Shown: positions 41,401-50,838 of the stretch, piece after piece
Layout of the letters: every line of letters begins with the position of its first letter
How positions within the stretch are numbered: position 1 is the stretch's first letter
Source: Hippopus hippopus
Lineage: Eukaryota > Mollusca > Bivalvia > Cardiida > Cardiidae
Length of the DNA: 64,000 nucleotides
NCBI GenBank assembly: GCA_946811185.2
Contig: OX328096.1
Coordinates: forward strand, 20,711,881-20,775,880
Direction of reading: 5' to 3'
Notes under the pieces: generated by a model
Told to the model about the DNA's origin: nothing
The model's input: the letters and a program-made list of their open reading frames with translations, nothing else
The model's database searches: none
Position numbers and translations under genes: made by a program

Positions 41401-44400
41401 ATTTAATTCAGAGGAGTTCAAAACATTGTTGTCTGTTATACAGTCAATAGTACATTTACTTTGGAATGACTCTCAACTCAGGGACTTCCTTCTCCTTTTT
41501 CACCTTCTTCTTTCGTAAACGTTTCTTCTTTTTCTGGCCTGCATTCTCTTTATCACTGGACTTCGGAAAACTGCTTTCCTCTACAACAGTTTTTTTTGTA
41601 TCACCTCCTTCCAGCTTCTGCTTCTTTACCGGAACTACTTCTGCACTTTTGTCAAGTTCACTATCACTTTTGCCAACATCATTATCCTGTTGGTTTGATT
41701 CGCATGTCTTTGACCTACTTTTCCTCTTTCTCGATTTCTTTTTACTTCCTGAGCCTGTTTTTTCTGTTTCATTGGTGGACTTAATTTCAGACTGGTTTTC
41801 AGATCTTTTACGTTTACATGGTGTTTCACCTTCATTACTGTTTTCACTGATTGTTCTTTGTCTTTTAGATGCCACAGGGACACTGTCAGTTTTATCTGCT
41901 TCATTTTCTTCAGTAATTTCTTTATTCTCTTGAACATCGTCTACACTATGTGCTTGGTTAAGAATTTCTTTCATTTTTTCTTCTGTTTCTGTAACACACA
42001 AATCAGATCCGTCACATACCTTCATTATCATTTAACACTTTACCAAACAATCCCAAGTTTTAACAACCCTAAAGAAAGGCTTTTGAAAACATTGAGAGGA
42101 AAGGAGAAAATGCTGGTAACCAGCATTTTCTCCTTTTCCCACAATGTTTTCTATGATTTTAAAGACAGGTATTACCTTTTGAGCAACAGTTTATAAGCTG
42201 TATGCAAGTACTTTCAATTTGGACAAGTCTATATCTTTGTTGTTTTGGGAAATAGTTAACCAATATCTGTATAGATAGTTCCATAGGTTGATCTTGCTAA
42301 TCACAAGATTCAAACCTGGAATCTCTGATGGGACAGGCTGATGCTCCAAACCTTCACCCCTGTCTTCCAGTGTGCTTTCATCCACATTTTCAACCAAAGG
42401 TAAAAAAGGCCACAACAAAAATTGTAAATGGATGGTGTTTAACAATTTTTTCAACATTACTTTAGTCATATTACCATGCCAAGTGCATCTATTCATGCTT
42501 ACCTGGAGTTTCTTTGACAAAAACTTTACAAGACATTTTTTCCCAAGCCACTAGCTGCTTTCCCACATAAACATCATTGAAACAGTCTTCAGTGGTGGGA
42601 GAGAAATGACTCCTGTCACAATGACATTCATAAATCCTGGGAAAGAATTTGGCTGAACTGGGAGTTAGACCAGCAACCCAGCTTGGATTACTGGTGTTGT
42701 ACATTTCAAACTAAGCGACCAGTCTTGGCTGTAAATGGATCAACATAGCAAAAACAATGAATTTATTAAGGTTGCAATCCTGGGAGATATTTCTATAATC
42801 AACTAAAAGGCATGGTAGATGATTAAATATCTTATTTATAAGCAAACTGTGTTATTGCTCTTACATTATAAAAATGATCCTCGGACAGTATCACCAACTT
42901 GGCCAATATGTGCAAAACCACTACGAGAAAAACTCAGCCAATATGACTAGGCCAATATCAAGTCCAAAATGGATGGCAAATCCCAGCCGTTAATAAACGT
43001 TATTGTTAGGAATCAAGTAATTTCTTACTCTGAGATCTGCTACGTTAGCCCGAGGCCCTCTGCCTTCAACCTCTGGCTAATACCGCAGACATCAGCCCTT
43101 CACTCGGCCTATACAATATAATTTGATAAATAACATATAGTAAGGAAGTTTTCTTCAAACCTTTGATTTGTTCCTCTGGTAGTTTTTTCTTTAGAGCTTC
43201 AAGTTGATGACTAGATTTTGGAAACATGCCTATCTTTTCTTGTGTTGAATCTACTGGTGGATTGTTCAGTTCCTGTGGGAAATGATTAACAAGTGTAAAA
43301 AAATGTCTAGTATGAGACAAAACTGAATATGTCTTGATTTAAACCTTTATCAAACAATCCCAAGGTCTGATGACCCTGAAGAGGAAGGCTTTTGAAAACA
43401 TTGAGGGAAAAGGAGAACCAGTATTTTTTTTCTTTTCTCACAACTTTTTCCACCCTTCCAAAGACAAATCTAATCACTTGCTCAGACTCCTCCTCTCTAC
43501 CATCAGGTCAGCCTGCGCAGTCAGTGAAATACTGGTACTAGTCATCAGGATGACAGAAAATAATAAAACAAATGCAGAATCCATTAGTTTAATGTCAATA
43601 GCTGCATCCAAATCGCCAAAATTTGTTTTATCTTAGTTGTGAATTATAGAAGTTTGTCTAAACAATGAAAGTATCTTTTTAATGACAAACGTTAATTAAC
43701 CCTTTACCAAACAATCCCTGGTTTTTACGACCCTGAGATAGAAGCCTTTCGAAACCATTGTGGGAAAAGGAGAAAATGCTGGTAACCAGCATTTTCTCCT
43801 TTTCCCACAATGTTTTCTACCCTGCTGGAAACAAATTTCAATTTTTGAGTTATGTTATTTTGTCGTCTGCAAGTGCTTTCAATTTGGACCAGTCTAAAAT
43901 TTTGTCGTTTGGTAAAGGGTTAAAGACTACAGAAAAGTTATAGGATATATCTGTTTTGTTTAATCCTTACAAAGAGGAGAAAACCAACAAATCTAGTATA
44001 TACATGTAAGAGTAATTAAAGGCACAAGTTTTCCATAAAGCTTAATTTTACACTCAAATCAATATTAGATGGCAATTTTGTCCAGGTGGACAAATGTCCT
44101 GGTGGGCAAATGTCTAGGTGGGGAAATGTCCTGGGTGGTAAATATCCAGGTGACATTTATCCCAGAGAGCAACTGTCCTACACTCATCAGGAAACCATAC
44201 GCAATTGTATTGAAAATGAAATTATAGCATAGAAAAATCAAATACTTATTAGTATTATTTGCAAGCTATCAACAAAAAGTGGAGCTGAAATGCTTCTATC
44301 CAGGTAATTTAACTATTTATTTGTACAGCCTGTGGTTTTAAGACCCTGAAGTAATCAGTATTTACTCCTTTTCCAATGTTATTTTCTCCCCTTTTTAAAA

Positions 44401-47400
44401 ACTAATCTCATCATTTCAGCCTCATTTAAATTGTTGTCTACAAAGTCTTTGTATATGGACATGTCTAAAATCTCACTGTCCAGTTACCAATAGCAATTTC
44501 TCCTTTTGTAACAAAAACTTAACAAAGATTCAAACCTGACAAGCTGAAGCAGCTCCTTCAATTGTCTCAAACTCGACAAACGCAAATCCTTTCAGATCTC
44601 GTGTACTTGGATATCTTGGAAGACTAACATAGGTGACTCTACCACAGGCAGAAAAAAGCTTTTTCACCCATTCATGGTCTGTATTGTGTGGCAAACATTC
44701 CTATATAAACAATCATGAAAAACAAACGAGTCAAATTTTGTATTTTTAACTTTTTACCAAATAATTACAACTTTAAACATGTCAAAATTCAAGGCATTTG
44801 TAGACAACAAGTTAAATGTTGTTCAACCCTTTTCCACACATTCCTAACTACCCTCACATGAGGTAACTTTTGAAAACATTGTCGGAAAAGGTGTAAATGC
44901 CTAGATTACTTCTGAACCCTATTACCGGGAACATGCATGTACAAAAATCAATGGCAACATATACAAATACAATCAAATGTAACTATCTTGATTAATAGAG
45001 GCAAACAACATTGCACTGAAGTGTCTACTTTAAGTATATTCAGGCTTTTTCTCTCATTTGTTATTCTTGTTATGGGTTAGTAAATATTTTTTCTACATTA
45101 CGGGTATGGTATCTGAACTAACAATATCGCAAGTTCGAGACTTGTTCATTTTATTACTAAGTATACAGAAGAGTGCTTAAACAGAGATAACTCTTCTCGA
45201 ATGGTGATAATAAGTATCATTCTCCATCTAAAAGAATTTAGTCTTATCAAAGGATTGTCCTTGTCCCTGTATTTTGTGTGAGCATTTACATCCATTCTAA
45301 CTTAATGATTTAGAAAAATCTGAAAACATTTTGGGAAAGAACTTGTTCATGGTAAGCGAATTCTCAATTTGAAACAATGCTTTCAAAAACCTATAGCATA
45401 GGATACCTACAGCCCTTTAATATACAATTCGGAGTTTTAACGACCCTTAGGTAAACTGATTTTTAAAACATTGTGAGAAAAGGTAAAATGCTGGCAACCA
45501 GCTCAGATCAGCTTGTTTCCTTTCTAATGTTAAAACGCCACCAAAGTAGCTATTTCTTTGGTGTAGAAGACATTCTTTGTCAAATAATATCCAAGGTTTC
45601 TTTTGAAATTAAACTAGATATGTACTAAGCTTATCTCCTGATTCTGTGCAGAACCAGTTACCAGTTCAACTGCTTCTCTGGTGGAGATGGGTATAGGAAA
45701 AATAGTCTTCTTCAGATTCTTTACTGGTATTTTTCAATCAGATACTGGGAAAAATGGACTTAAAAAGCACATCAAAAAAAATGCAACTTAAGAATTTTAG
45801 CAGGATAGGTAAGTAAAAACAGCGTCAAAAATGCGAAAAAGAAGTTCTGGAGAAAACAATGGGTCTACATTGATTATCCCGGAGAAGTTGAAAGTTCCTT
45901 GCAACATGAAGAATTTAGAGAAAAGGCAGTCAATACAGCGAGTAAACATCTAAGCTTTCTTACCACATATACAGTCCTTTCATCCACATTCACAGGTTCA
46001 GATATTGGTGTAGTTCTTCTGACCTTACTTCCATCTGCATTAACCTAAAACATTATTATACTAATCCATAGAGCATCAAATGAACCCAACAGTCTACAAA
46101 GAAAACTCAACTACTGGTAATTGCACTTTCAAGGTTGTGCTCATCCAGAATGTCAAAGCAAATGTTTTGTGCAGTCTGATCTAAACTGGTTGCAAAGGCA
46201 CCTACAGCTGTGAAATGCACTTTAAGGGTAAACACAATAGTACACAATCCAGTATTTCAATGACACAAACGCAAAGGGTCTTTGAAAACATTGTTGGAAA
46301 AAAGGAGGAAATGCTGGCAGCCAGAATATTCTTCTATTTTCTCCTACTAACCAGCATTTTTCCTTTTTCCAAAATGTTTTCAAAAGTCTTCTTCTGAAGG
46401 GTTGTTTAAACTTGGGATTGTGTGGTAAAAGGTAAATAACAAGGAGCTAAACAAAGCTGACAGAACATGGTACATCTCAATATTGTCATCTATCCTAGGG
46501 TGAAGTTTTATCTCATTACCATACAAAAAAATTCTAGACTTGTCAAAAATGAAAGCTTTTGCAGACAAAATAATTAAAATTTATATTTGAAAGGTTAGAA
46601 AACATTGTGGGGAAAAGGAGAAATGCTGCTTAACAGTATTTTCTCCTTTTCCCACAATGTTTCCGAATGGCTTCTTCCTCAGGGTCTTTAAAAGTCGAGA
46701 TTTTGTCAGTCAATACGGAAGTGTGAAACAAAAGGTCATTTAATGTGTTTGGGTACTTTGCTGTAGCCTCGTACAAAATATAGACTGGATCTGCAGTGTA
46801 ACCATCCAGTAGAATTCATTTTATTACTCCAACATGTTAAATAACCTCTTGTTATAGTAGGAGCAAGACAGAGAAACAGAGATATAGATGGTTAAGATAG
46901 ATAAATAGAGGGCAAATCTTTAGTCCCATCTGGTAATAATGGTAGAGTACCAATGAAAACCTTACTTCTAGCATGGAAGATTGATATGTCAAAGCATCTG
47001 CTATCACTTTCACACTGTCTGTTAGAGCTGCAATCTTGTTAAACTTCAAGAAAATGTCTAAATCCACATCTGAAATATAAGTATGAGTAAACCAAAGGTT
47101 CACTGGTCTGATTTTCAAGCTTGACTAATTTTTTTTCCAGGGATAAATAATAGTCATTTTAATCTGATTCAAAACTCTGAAAATTATTTTGACAATGTTT
47201 ATGTGGGAAAGCAGCTAGGAGCTTGAGCAAGAATACTGTACATATTCTCAGACAACATATAAAATGTGTATTACGTTAAATGGTGGAACTTATGTACCTT
47301 TGAAAGGATAGAAAAAATTTATATTCGAGTAAAATGAAATATGACCAAGAATAAGCAATTGCTCCATTTGTTACAAAGGTATGAGTTGCATATGCCTAAA

Positions 47401-50400
47401 GGCTTAACCCTTTACCAAATGAGGAAATTTTAGAAAAGTCCAAATTGAAAGCATTTGCAGATGACAAAATAAATAGGACTCAGCAATTGAAAGTTGTACT
47501 GGAAAGGATAGAAAACATTGTGGGAAAAGGAGAAAATGCTGGTTACCAGCATTTTCTCCTTTTCCCACAATGTTTTCAAAAGGCCTTTTTCTCAGGGTCA
47601 TTAAAAGTCGTGATTGTGTGGTAAAAAGGTTAAGTTATATAAGGGACATATAGACCTCAACAAAACAATCTAGTGTTTTTGCTTTAGGAAAGATTTGGGA
47701 AAAAGAAACCAGCATTTTTTCCTTCTAACCACAATGATTTCTGCTCTTTCAAAATCAAATCACACCATTTGAAACACATCTTATTGTTGTCTGCGAAAGC
47801 GTTCAATTTTGCCTAAGATTGTGCTGTTTGGTAAAGAATTAACTCTCTATCACACACCAAAATTATGATGTTGTATTGGGTTGTATTGGGGTTTAACGCC
47901 ACTTTAACAGCTAAGGTCATATCATGGCGGTCGGTGACGCACATGTGTTTCCTGGCTTTCTCACACCAGTAGTAACACAATTTTCTCACATGCTTCAGCA
48001 GAGGTGAGAAGCGAAAATACGCCGGACAGAAAGTTCGCCTCAACAGGGTATCGAACTCACAACCACCAGGTCACGAGTCCGACACGCTCACCACTTAGCC
48101 ACCCGGGCTGGGCCCATAATTATGACGACTTCAAGATGATAGCATTAGCAGACAACAAATAAGACGTGGCTAAAATAATTAGATTTACCTTTGAAAGAGT
48201 AGCAACCATCTCAGGTAAAGGAGTATTTTCTTCTTTTCACACACTGTTTTCAAAAGCCTTCTTCATCAGGGTCATTAAAATTTGACCGTGTAGGAAAGAG
48301 AGAAAACAAAGAATTACGTAATAAAGGATGAAAAAAGATAAGGACAAAACAATATATACATACATCCATCCGGACTTTCTTCCACTATTTTCTTCATAAA
48401 TCTGTCTTTGTGCAGGTTGGCATCTCCAAAATAAAACTCCATCTGTTGAAAATAAATAAGAAATTTAAAAACAAATATAGGAAAAAGGAGAAAAATCTGG
48501 TTACCAGAGTTTCCTCTCTTAGACACAATGTTTTCAAATGCCTGGTTATCACTATTTCTCCTTTTCTCACACTGTTTTCAACAGCTTTTTTTTCTGAGAG
48601 TTGTTAAAATTCTGGATTGTTTGGTAAAGGGTTTAGCAAACCACTACTGAGTTCCCACAGATTACAAATATGTTGAAATGTACCTGCATTAAGCAAGCAC
48701 CTGTCTTAAACAAACATATTTGGGGTGTCCCTTAGGTGTTTGCTTAACCCTTCCCCAAACAACAAATTGTAGACCCTACCAAATTGAAAGCATCTGCATG
48801 TGACAAATCTGAAAGTGGTACAAATGAACTTTAGTTCTTTGACAGGTCAAAAAACAAAGTGGGGAAAGGAGAAAAAGCTGGTTACCAGCATTTTCTCCTT
48901 TTCCCACAATGTTTTCAAAAAGCCTCTTCCTTAGGGTCGTGAAATCACCTGATTGTTTGGAAAAGGGTTAATACATGTTTGGTTGAATACTCTTTTTTCT
49001 ATTTTGCTCCTTATGTTGTTACATTAAATTTCAAGCTGACAAAAGTAAAGAATAGTTTGGGAGTCTGCCATATCAAGCAAATATTACAAACAAAGTGTCT
49101 TTGGTCAAAGGGTAATGACATCGGATGCAACTTTCACAAACTAAAGTGCACTTGAAAAAAAATTGTCAATCTGGGAATCATCTTTGTTTCATTCATTCCC
49201 CCTACCTCCTAAAAGAAGAAAAAAAAAAAAAAACTTGACAGAATCACAGGTTTACGCCTACAAGTCATATCCACTGGAAAATTTGCACAAATTGCATTCA
49301 ACAATCCCAATTTCAAAAACTCCAGGAAGCAGACCTTGATAAACTAGTAGGAAAGAAAGAAAATCCTGGTAACTAGCATTTTCCCCTCTTTCCACCATCT
49401 TTTCTACTCTTTCAAATACAAATTTTATCATTTTAACTTTTTAAAATCTACCTTTCAAAGATAAATTCCATACTTTGAGCCACATAAAACTAATTGTCTG
49501 CAAATGCTTTAAAATTTTGTTGTCCCATCAAAAGTTATACATAAACATTTTGCAAAAAACAAAACTGCATCCTATCATGTGTGAATATGTTTTTTGTTTT
49601 GTTTTCTTCTCTTGACAGTTTACCAACAAGAATGCATCTAGATTGTTCTAGATAGAAAAATTCAGTACCCAAGGATGACACTTTTGAAAATATTGTGTCA
49701 AAAGGACTGGTAACACGCATTTCCTTGTTTTCCCACATATCCTACCCTGTCTCAGGAAGAAAAAGAATAATTAATTTTTCACTCTTTCCATACCATAGTT
49801 GACACCAGAAGCTTTTGTGGGTAGTGTAGATCAAGATCAGACTGCACAGAATGTGCAGTCTGATCTTTGATCCACACTGTCCACTGCTTTATTATAGATT
49901 ATGAACAAACCGTCTCTTGATCTTGTAGCGGAACTGTATTAGTAGCCATTGAGAAAATGCTATTTATCTATTCAGTAAACTAATGACAGAGATAAAGTTC
50001 AAAAAGTCTTTGTATACAAGGTACAACTTAGCCAACTAAGCTGCTTCTATAGACAGAGGAGATTTACACTATAATACATAGAAAGGTTCTGATCTTAAAT
50101 CTACACAAACTGTCCACATTTTGTGACATGTTCTGTCCATAAAGTATTTAACCCTTCACCAAGTGATACAAATGACAGACTCTTCCATATCTTAACTCTT
50201 TACCAAACAACAAAATTCTAGACTAGTCCAAATTGAAAGCATTTGCAGACGACAAAATAAACGAGAATCAAAAATAGAAATTTGATTTGGTAAGGGGAGA
50301 AAACATTGTGGGAAAAGGAGAAAATGCTGGTTAACAGCATTTTCTCCTTATCCCACAATTGTTTCAAAAGCTTTCTTTCTCAGGGTCGTTAAAGGTTGGG

Positions 50401-50796
50401 ATTGTGTGGTAAAGGGTTAAAAACATAGTGGGAAATAGAGCTTTTTCTCGCCATGTTTTAAATCTTTTCAAAAGGTTAACCTCATCATTTGAGCTGCATT
50501 TAAAATATTCTTTGCAAACCTGTTAATTATCCAAAAGTCGAACATTTTGTAAGCATTGAAGACATATCCAAAATTTTTAGTCTTTTAAAAAAATTGATAT
50601 GAGAAAATGGCAAAGTTTTGTAAGATGACAATAATGACACAGACAAGTCTATGGCAACACCTTGATAATTTCTGTACAAAAAAGCAAAGCTAATCAAAAC
50701 CTGATCTCTGAGTTTAGTGAAGATTGCCTTCATCCTCTTCTTCCTTGGTTTTTTGGAACGCTGTGACTGATTTTTGCTGCTTTCTTGGATTTCCAT
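35401..50796 (-). CDS. LARP7: LARP7, La-related protein 7 (7SK snRNP chaperone), complete, 12 exons
   Basis: Minus-strand join, 5' to 3': 50796-50701, 48442-48364, 47069-46966, 46044-45964, 44700-44536, 43272-43161, 41988-41460, 40545-40442, 39696-39599, 37421-37277, 36341-36247, 35472-35401. All junctions are GT-AG and in frame; 559 residues plus stop, close to the vertebrate length of about 580. Residues about 28-95 are the La motif (DQMEFYFGDANLHKDRF). Residues 115-190 are RRM1 with RNP2 (TVYVECLP) and RNP1 (KGFAFVEF). Residues 213-388 are an acidic and Lys-rich linker. Residues about 430-535 are the xRRM with the RNP3 signature Y-L-D in IAYLDIHDGF and the helix motif EKQYWDKLALDRETKL. Known role: binds the 3' U-run and top hairpin of 7SK RNA and so controls P-TEFb; the nuclear role here is inferred from domain conservation. 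An optional SINE-derived exon is listed separately. Confidence 0.96.
35548..35768 (-). mobile_element. M1 MITE
   Basis: ATCAACAAAATTTTGGACTC to TTTGGTAAAGAGTGAA, in the last LARP7 intron. Confidence 0.82.
36247..36341 (-). CDS. LARP7: LARP7 exon 11: xRRM C-terminal helix
   Basis: Acceptor ctttaacag, donor CAGAAA|gtgagc. Completes SGEEEKQYWDKLALDRETKL and GRSKKRGHQK; the E..YW.K...DR..KLN helix is the 7SK-clamping helix of LARP7. Confidence 0.94.
36569..36796 (+). mobile_element. M1 MITE
   Basis: TTAACCCTCTACCACACAAT to TAGTCGTTTGGTAAGAGG. A fragment of another copy is at 36364-36545. Confidence 0.82.
37277..37421 (-). CDS. LARP7: LARP7 exon 10: xRRM core
   Basis: Acceptor ttttttgaag, donor TGTCAG|gttagt. 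ESFKEDIQIAYLDIHDGFCD then GFIRCDDAESATKLVNTTID. Y-L-D in beta-2 is the RNP3 signature that replaces classical RNP1/2 in the xRRM. Confidence 0.92.
37440..38460 (+). repeat. Tandem repeat, 156-bp period, in LARP7 intron
   Basis: The phrase TTCGAGTTATAGAGCGGACA recurs at 37552, 37721, 37877, 38033 and 38185 (spacings 169, 156, 156, 152). Each unit holds GGAAATAACTCGGAAAATAT and GCTTTACAAATGTGTGAAGT. It ends with a GACAGACAGACTGACAGACA tract. The open frame 37588-38082 is only the repeat unit read three times. Confidence 0.9.
38540..38746 (+). mobile_element. M1 MITE, centre deleted
   Basis: TCTATACCACACAATCTTGA to TTGTTCAATAAAGAGCTGAA; the left arm of the hairpin is missing. Confidence 0.75.
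38930..39215 (-). mobile_element. tRNA-derived SINE, family S-C
   Basis: Same order as 47866-48120 on the minus strand: TAGCTTAGTGGTTAGCTTAT, GACTCGTGACCTAGTGGTTG, GATGTGAGAAAGCCAGGAC, CTAAGCTGTCAAAACGGCAT. It lies in the LARP7 intron between exons at 37421 and 39599. Confidence 0.78.
39246..39575 (-). repeat. CCCCCGCAAA / GTCCGTCC element, reverse copy
   Basis: GAGCTATCACTAAACTTGAT at one end, (GGACAGACGGAC)-rich tract, then CGATTCCAGTATACCCCCAT and GGGGGGTATAAAAAC. Confidence 0.8.
39599..39696 (-). CDS. LARP7: LARP7 exon 9: xRRM strand 1
   Basis: Acceptor ttttatgcag, donor CTTAAG|gtgaga. DKHDKKQRKDIQFIPNVIVK then IQSEEAITRKTLK; the FIPNVIVKI strand corresponds to xRRM beta-1. Confidence 0.92.
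39836..40175 (+). repeat. Foldback-3 element, palindromic head and AT-rich tail
   Basis: Arms of about 70 bp (39838-39908 and 39914-39984): CTTCATCAGCTTGTGGTTAA ... TTAACCACAAGCTGATGAA, with centre GAGTGCCATAAGGCACGAG. Then about 190 bp of tail containing GGAGGAAAATATTCACTATG and CTGGCTTAAATT-like end. It lies in the LARP7 intron between exons at 39696 and 40442. Confidence 0.88.
40442..40545 (-). CDS. LARP7: LARP7 exon 8: pre-xRRM helix
   Basis: Acceptor tgtcctacag, donor GAAAG|gtattc. TEWLKLREEYLELQKTNMKL and LKQTLNEKRSGEKK; the W..L..EYL.LQK motif is a LARP7 hallmark. Confidence 0.95.
41460..41988 (-). CDS. LARP7: LARP7 exon 7: charged Lys-rich linker
   Basis: 529 nt, acceptor tgtgttacag, donor CCAAA|gtaaat. 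Starts ETEEKMKEILNQ; rich in K, E, S with several NLS-like blocks (KKKSRKRKSRSK, KKKKRLRKKKVKKEK), and ends VPELRVIPK, which joins TEWLKL of the next exon. The length and composition match the disordered linker of LARP7. The antisense strand of this exon is also open but is a compositional shadow. Confidence 0.93.
42032..42259 (+). mobile_element. M1 MITE 43 bp upstream (gene sense) of a LARP7 exon
   Basis: TTAACACTTTACCAAACAAT to TTTTGGGAAATAGTTAA; the exon 41988-41460 acceptor lies just beside it. Confidence 0.87.
42435..42725 (-). mobile_element. tRNA-derived SINE, family S-A, inside LARP7
   Basis: Minus-strand copy alignable over its whole length with 10413-10690 and 18003-18250: ATGAATGTCATTGTGACAGG, TTATGTGGGAAAGCAGCTAG, TGGCTTGGGAAAAAATGTC, AAAGAAACTCCAGGTAAGC. 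It is in the sense orientation of LARP7 and contains the candidate 48-nt exon. Confidence 0.82.
42503..42550 (-). CDS. LARP7: Candidate SINE-derived cassette exon of LARP7 (optional exon 6b)
   Basis: 48 nt, acceptor gcagctag, donor CTCCAG|gtaagc, phase 1-1, so inclusion adds 16 residues (VAWEKMSCKVFVKETP) without changing frame. The exon and both splice sites lie inside a minus-strand SINE (42435-42725). The homologous SINE at 10413-10690 has CTCCAGGGAAGC where this copy has CTCCAGGTAAGC, so one base change made the donor. Exons 6 and 8 join directly in frame without it, so it may be an optional exon or a chance open stretch. Confidence 0.35.
43161..43272 (-). CDS. LARP7: LARP7 exon 6: end of RRM1
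   Basis: Acceptor tttcccacag, donor TCAAAG|gtttga, phase 1 out. ELNNPPVDSTQEKIGMFPKS then a basic stretch LKKKLPEEQIK. LNNPP and GxFPK are conserved in LARP7. Confidence 0.93.
43696..43923 (+). mobile_element. M1 MITE, near-identical to 20922-21141
   Basis: TTAACCCTTTACCAAACAAT to GTCGTTTGGTAAAGGGTTAA. It shares private features with the copy at 20922 (CCCTGGTTTTTACGACCC, GAGATAGAAGCC, CCCTGCTGGAAACAAATTTC). Confidence 0.92.
44075..44165 (+). repeat. Minisatellite AAATGTCCxGGTGGxC
   Basis: Four imperfect 16-17 bp units (GGTGGACAAATGTCCT, GGTGGGCAAATGTCTA, GGTGGGGAAATGTCCTG, GGTGGTAAATATCCA) in a LARP7 intron. Confidence 0.8.
44536..44700 (-). CDS. LARP7: LARP7 exon 5: RRM1 core
   Basis: Acceptor tttatatag, donor TGTCAG|gtttga, 55 codons. 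ECLPHNTDHEWVKKLFSACG, VTYVSLPRYPSTRDLKGFAF and VEFETIEGAASACQ: complete RNP2 and RNP1 context of an RRM. Confidence 0.96.
45964..46044 (-). CDS. LARP7: LARP7 exon 4: La-RRM1 linker
   Basis: Acceptor tgttttag, donor TATGTG|gtaaga, 27 codons. VNADGSKVRRTTPISEP then VNVDERTVYV, which starts RRM1 strand 1. It corresponds to the EGTRIRRKKPL..DERTVYV segment of vertebrate LARP7. Confidence 0.93.
46240..46434. mobile_element. M1-derived symmetric hybrid MITE
   Basis: Both ends are of the same (left) type: ACACAATCCAGTATTTCAAT at one side and the inverse GGGATTGTGTGGTAAAAGGT at the other, so the whole element is an inverted repeat. Confidence 0.7.
46966..47069 (-). CDS. LARP7: LARP7 exon 3: La motif, second part
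   Basis: Acceptor atatttcag, donor CTAGAA|gtaagg. Encodes VDLDIFLKFNKIAALT, DSVKVIADALTYQSSMLE, matching the helical wing of the La motif. Confidence 0.95.
47125..47250 (+). mobile_element. SINE S-A fragment
   Basis: Body part only: AATAATAGTCATTTTAATCT, TTATGTGGGAAAGCAGCTAG, AGCAAGAATACTGTACATA. It lies in the LARP7 intron 56 bp upstream (in gene sense) of the exon at 47069. Confidence 0.7.
47404..47633 (-). mobile_element. M1 MITE, consensus-like
   Basis: TTAACCCTTTACCAAATGAG to GTGTGGTAAAAAGGTTAA, with a perfect central palindrome. Confidence 0.92.
47866..48120 (-). mobile_element. tRNA-derived SINE, family S-C
   Basis: Minus-strand head GGGTGGCTAAGTGGTGAGCG then GACTCGTGACCTGGTGGTTG and box-B-like GAGTTCGATACCC, body CTGGTGTGAGAAAGCCAGGA, GCGTTAAACCCCAATACAA. 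A second copy is at 38930. Confidence 0.8.
48364..48442 (-). CDS. LARP7: LARP7 exon 2: La motif, first part
   Basis: Acceptor ttttcaacag, donor GGAT|gtatgt. Encodes MEFYFGDANLHKDRFMKKIV and EESPDG; FYFGD.NLHKDRF is the La-motif signature. The split Tyr codon (T|AT) joins the next exon to give SPDGYVDLDIF. Confidence 0.96.
48744..48971 (-). mobile_element. M1 MITE
   Basis: TTAACCCTTCCCCAAACAAC to TTTGGAAAAGGGTTAA. Confidence 0.88.
49824..49888. repeat. Family Q palindrome, best preserved
   Basis: GTAGTGTAGATCAAGATCAG, ACTGCACAGAATGTGCAGT, CTGATCTTTGATCCACACTG: arms nearly perfect. Confidence 0.85.
50192..50420 (-). mobile_element. M1 MITE, consensus-like
   Basis: TTAACTCTTTACCAAACAAC to GTGTGGTAAAGGGTTAA, 229 bp; in the first LARP7 intron. 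Confidence 0.92.
50701..50796 (-). CDS. LARP7: LARP7 exon 1 (start codon)
   Basis: ATG at 50796-50794, donor GATCAG|gttttg, 32 codons, phase 0. MEIQESSKNQ then a basic block SKKPRKKRMKAIF and TKLRDQ, the helix leading into the La motif. A possible acceptor (ttatttcag) lies 14 nt before the ATG, so an upstream untranslated exon is possible. Confidence 0.88.
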
Positions 50797-50812
50797 AATT
50801 TTATATCTGAAA

Positions 50813-50838
50813 TAAACTAGTGACGTCATATGAGTCAC
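50813..50838 (-). promoter_or_regulatory. CRE plus AP-1-like site just upstream of LARP7 start
   Basis: TGACGTCA (50821-50828, a perfect CRE palindrome) and TGAGTCA (50831-50837, AP-1 consensus) lie 25-41 bp upstream of the LARP7 ATG. No TATA box is clear. They could be a proximal promoter, but if the acceptor-like ttatttcag at 50803-50811 is used they are intronic. An M1 copy begins immediately upstream at 50839. Confidence 0.35.

Noticed and set aside
41466..41933. A 155-codon plus-strand frame rich in Phe, Leu, Ser.
   Set aside because: Antisense of the Lys-rich LARP7 exon 41988-41460; it reflects the composition of that exon only.
43758..43943. Short frames with the recurring peptide KENAGYQHFLLFP or EKMLVTSIFSFSHNVF at many places.
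   Set aside because: They are translations of the M1 MITE hairpin; they appear wherever a copy lies and carry no gene.
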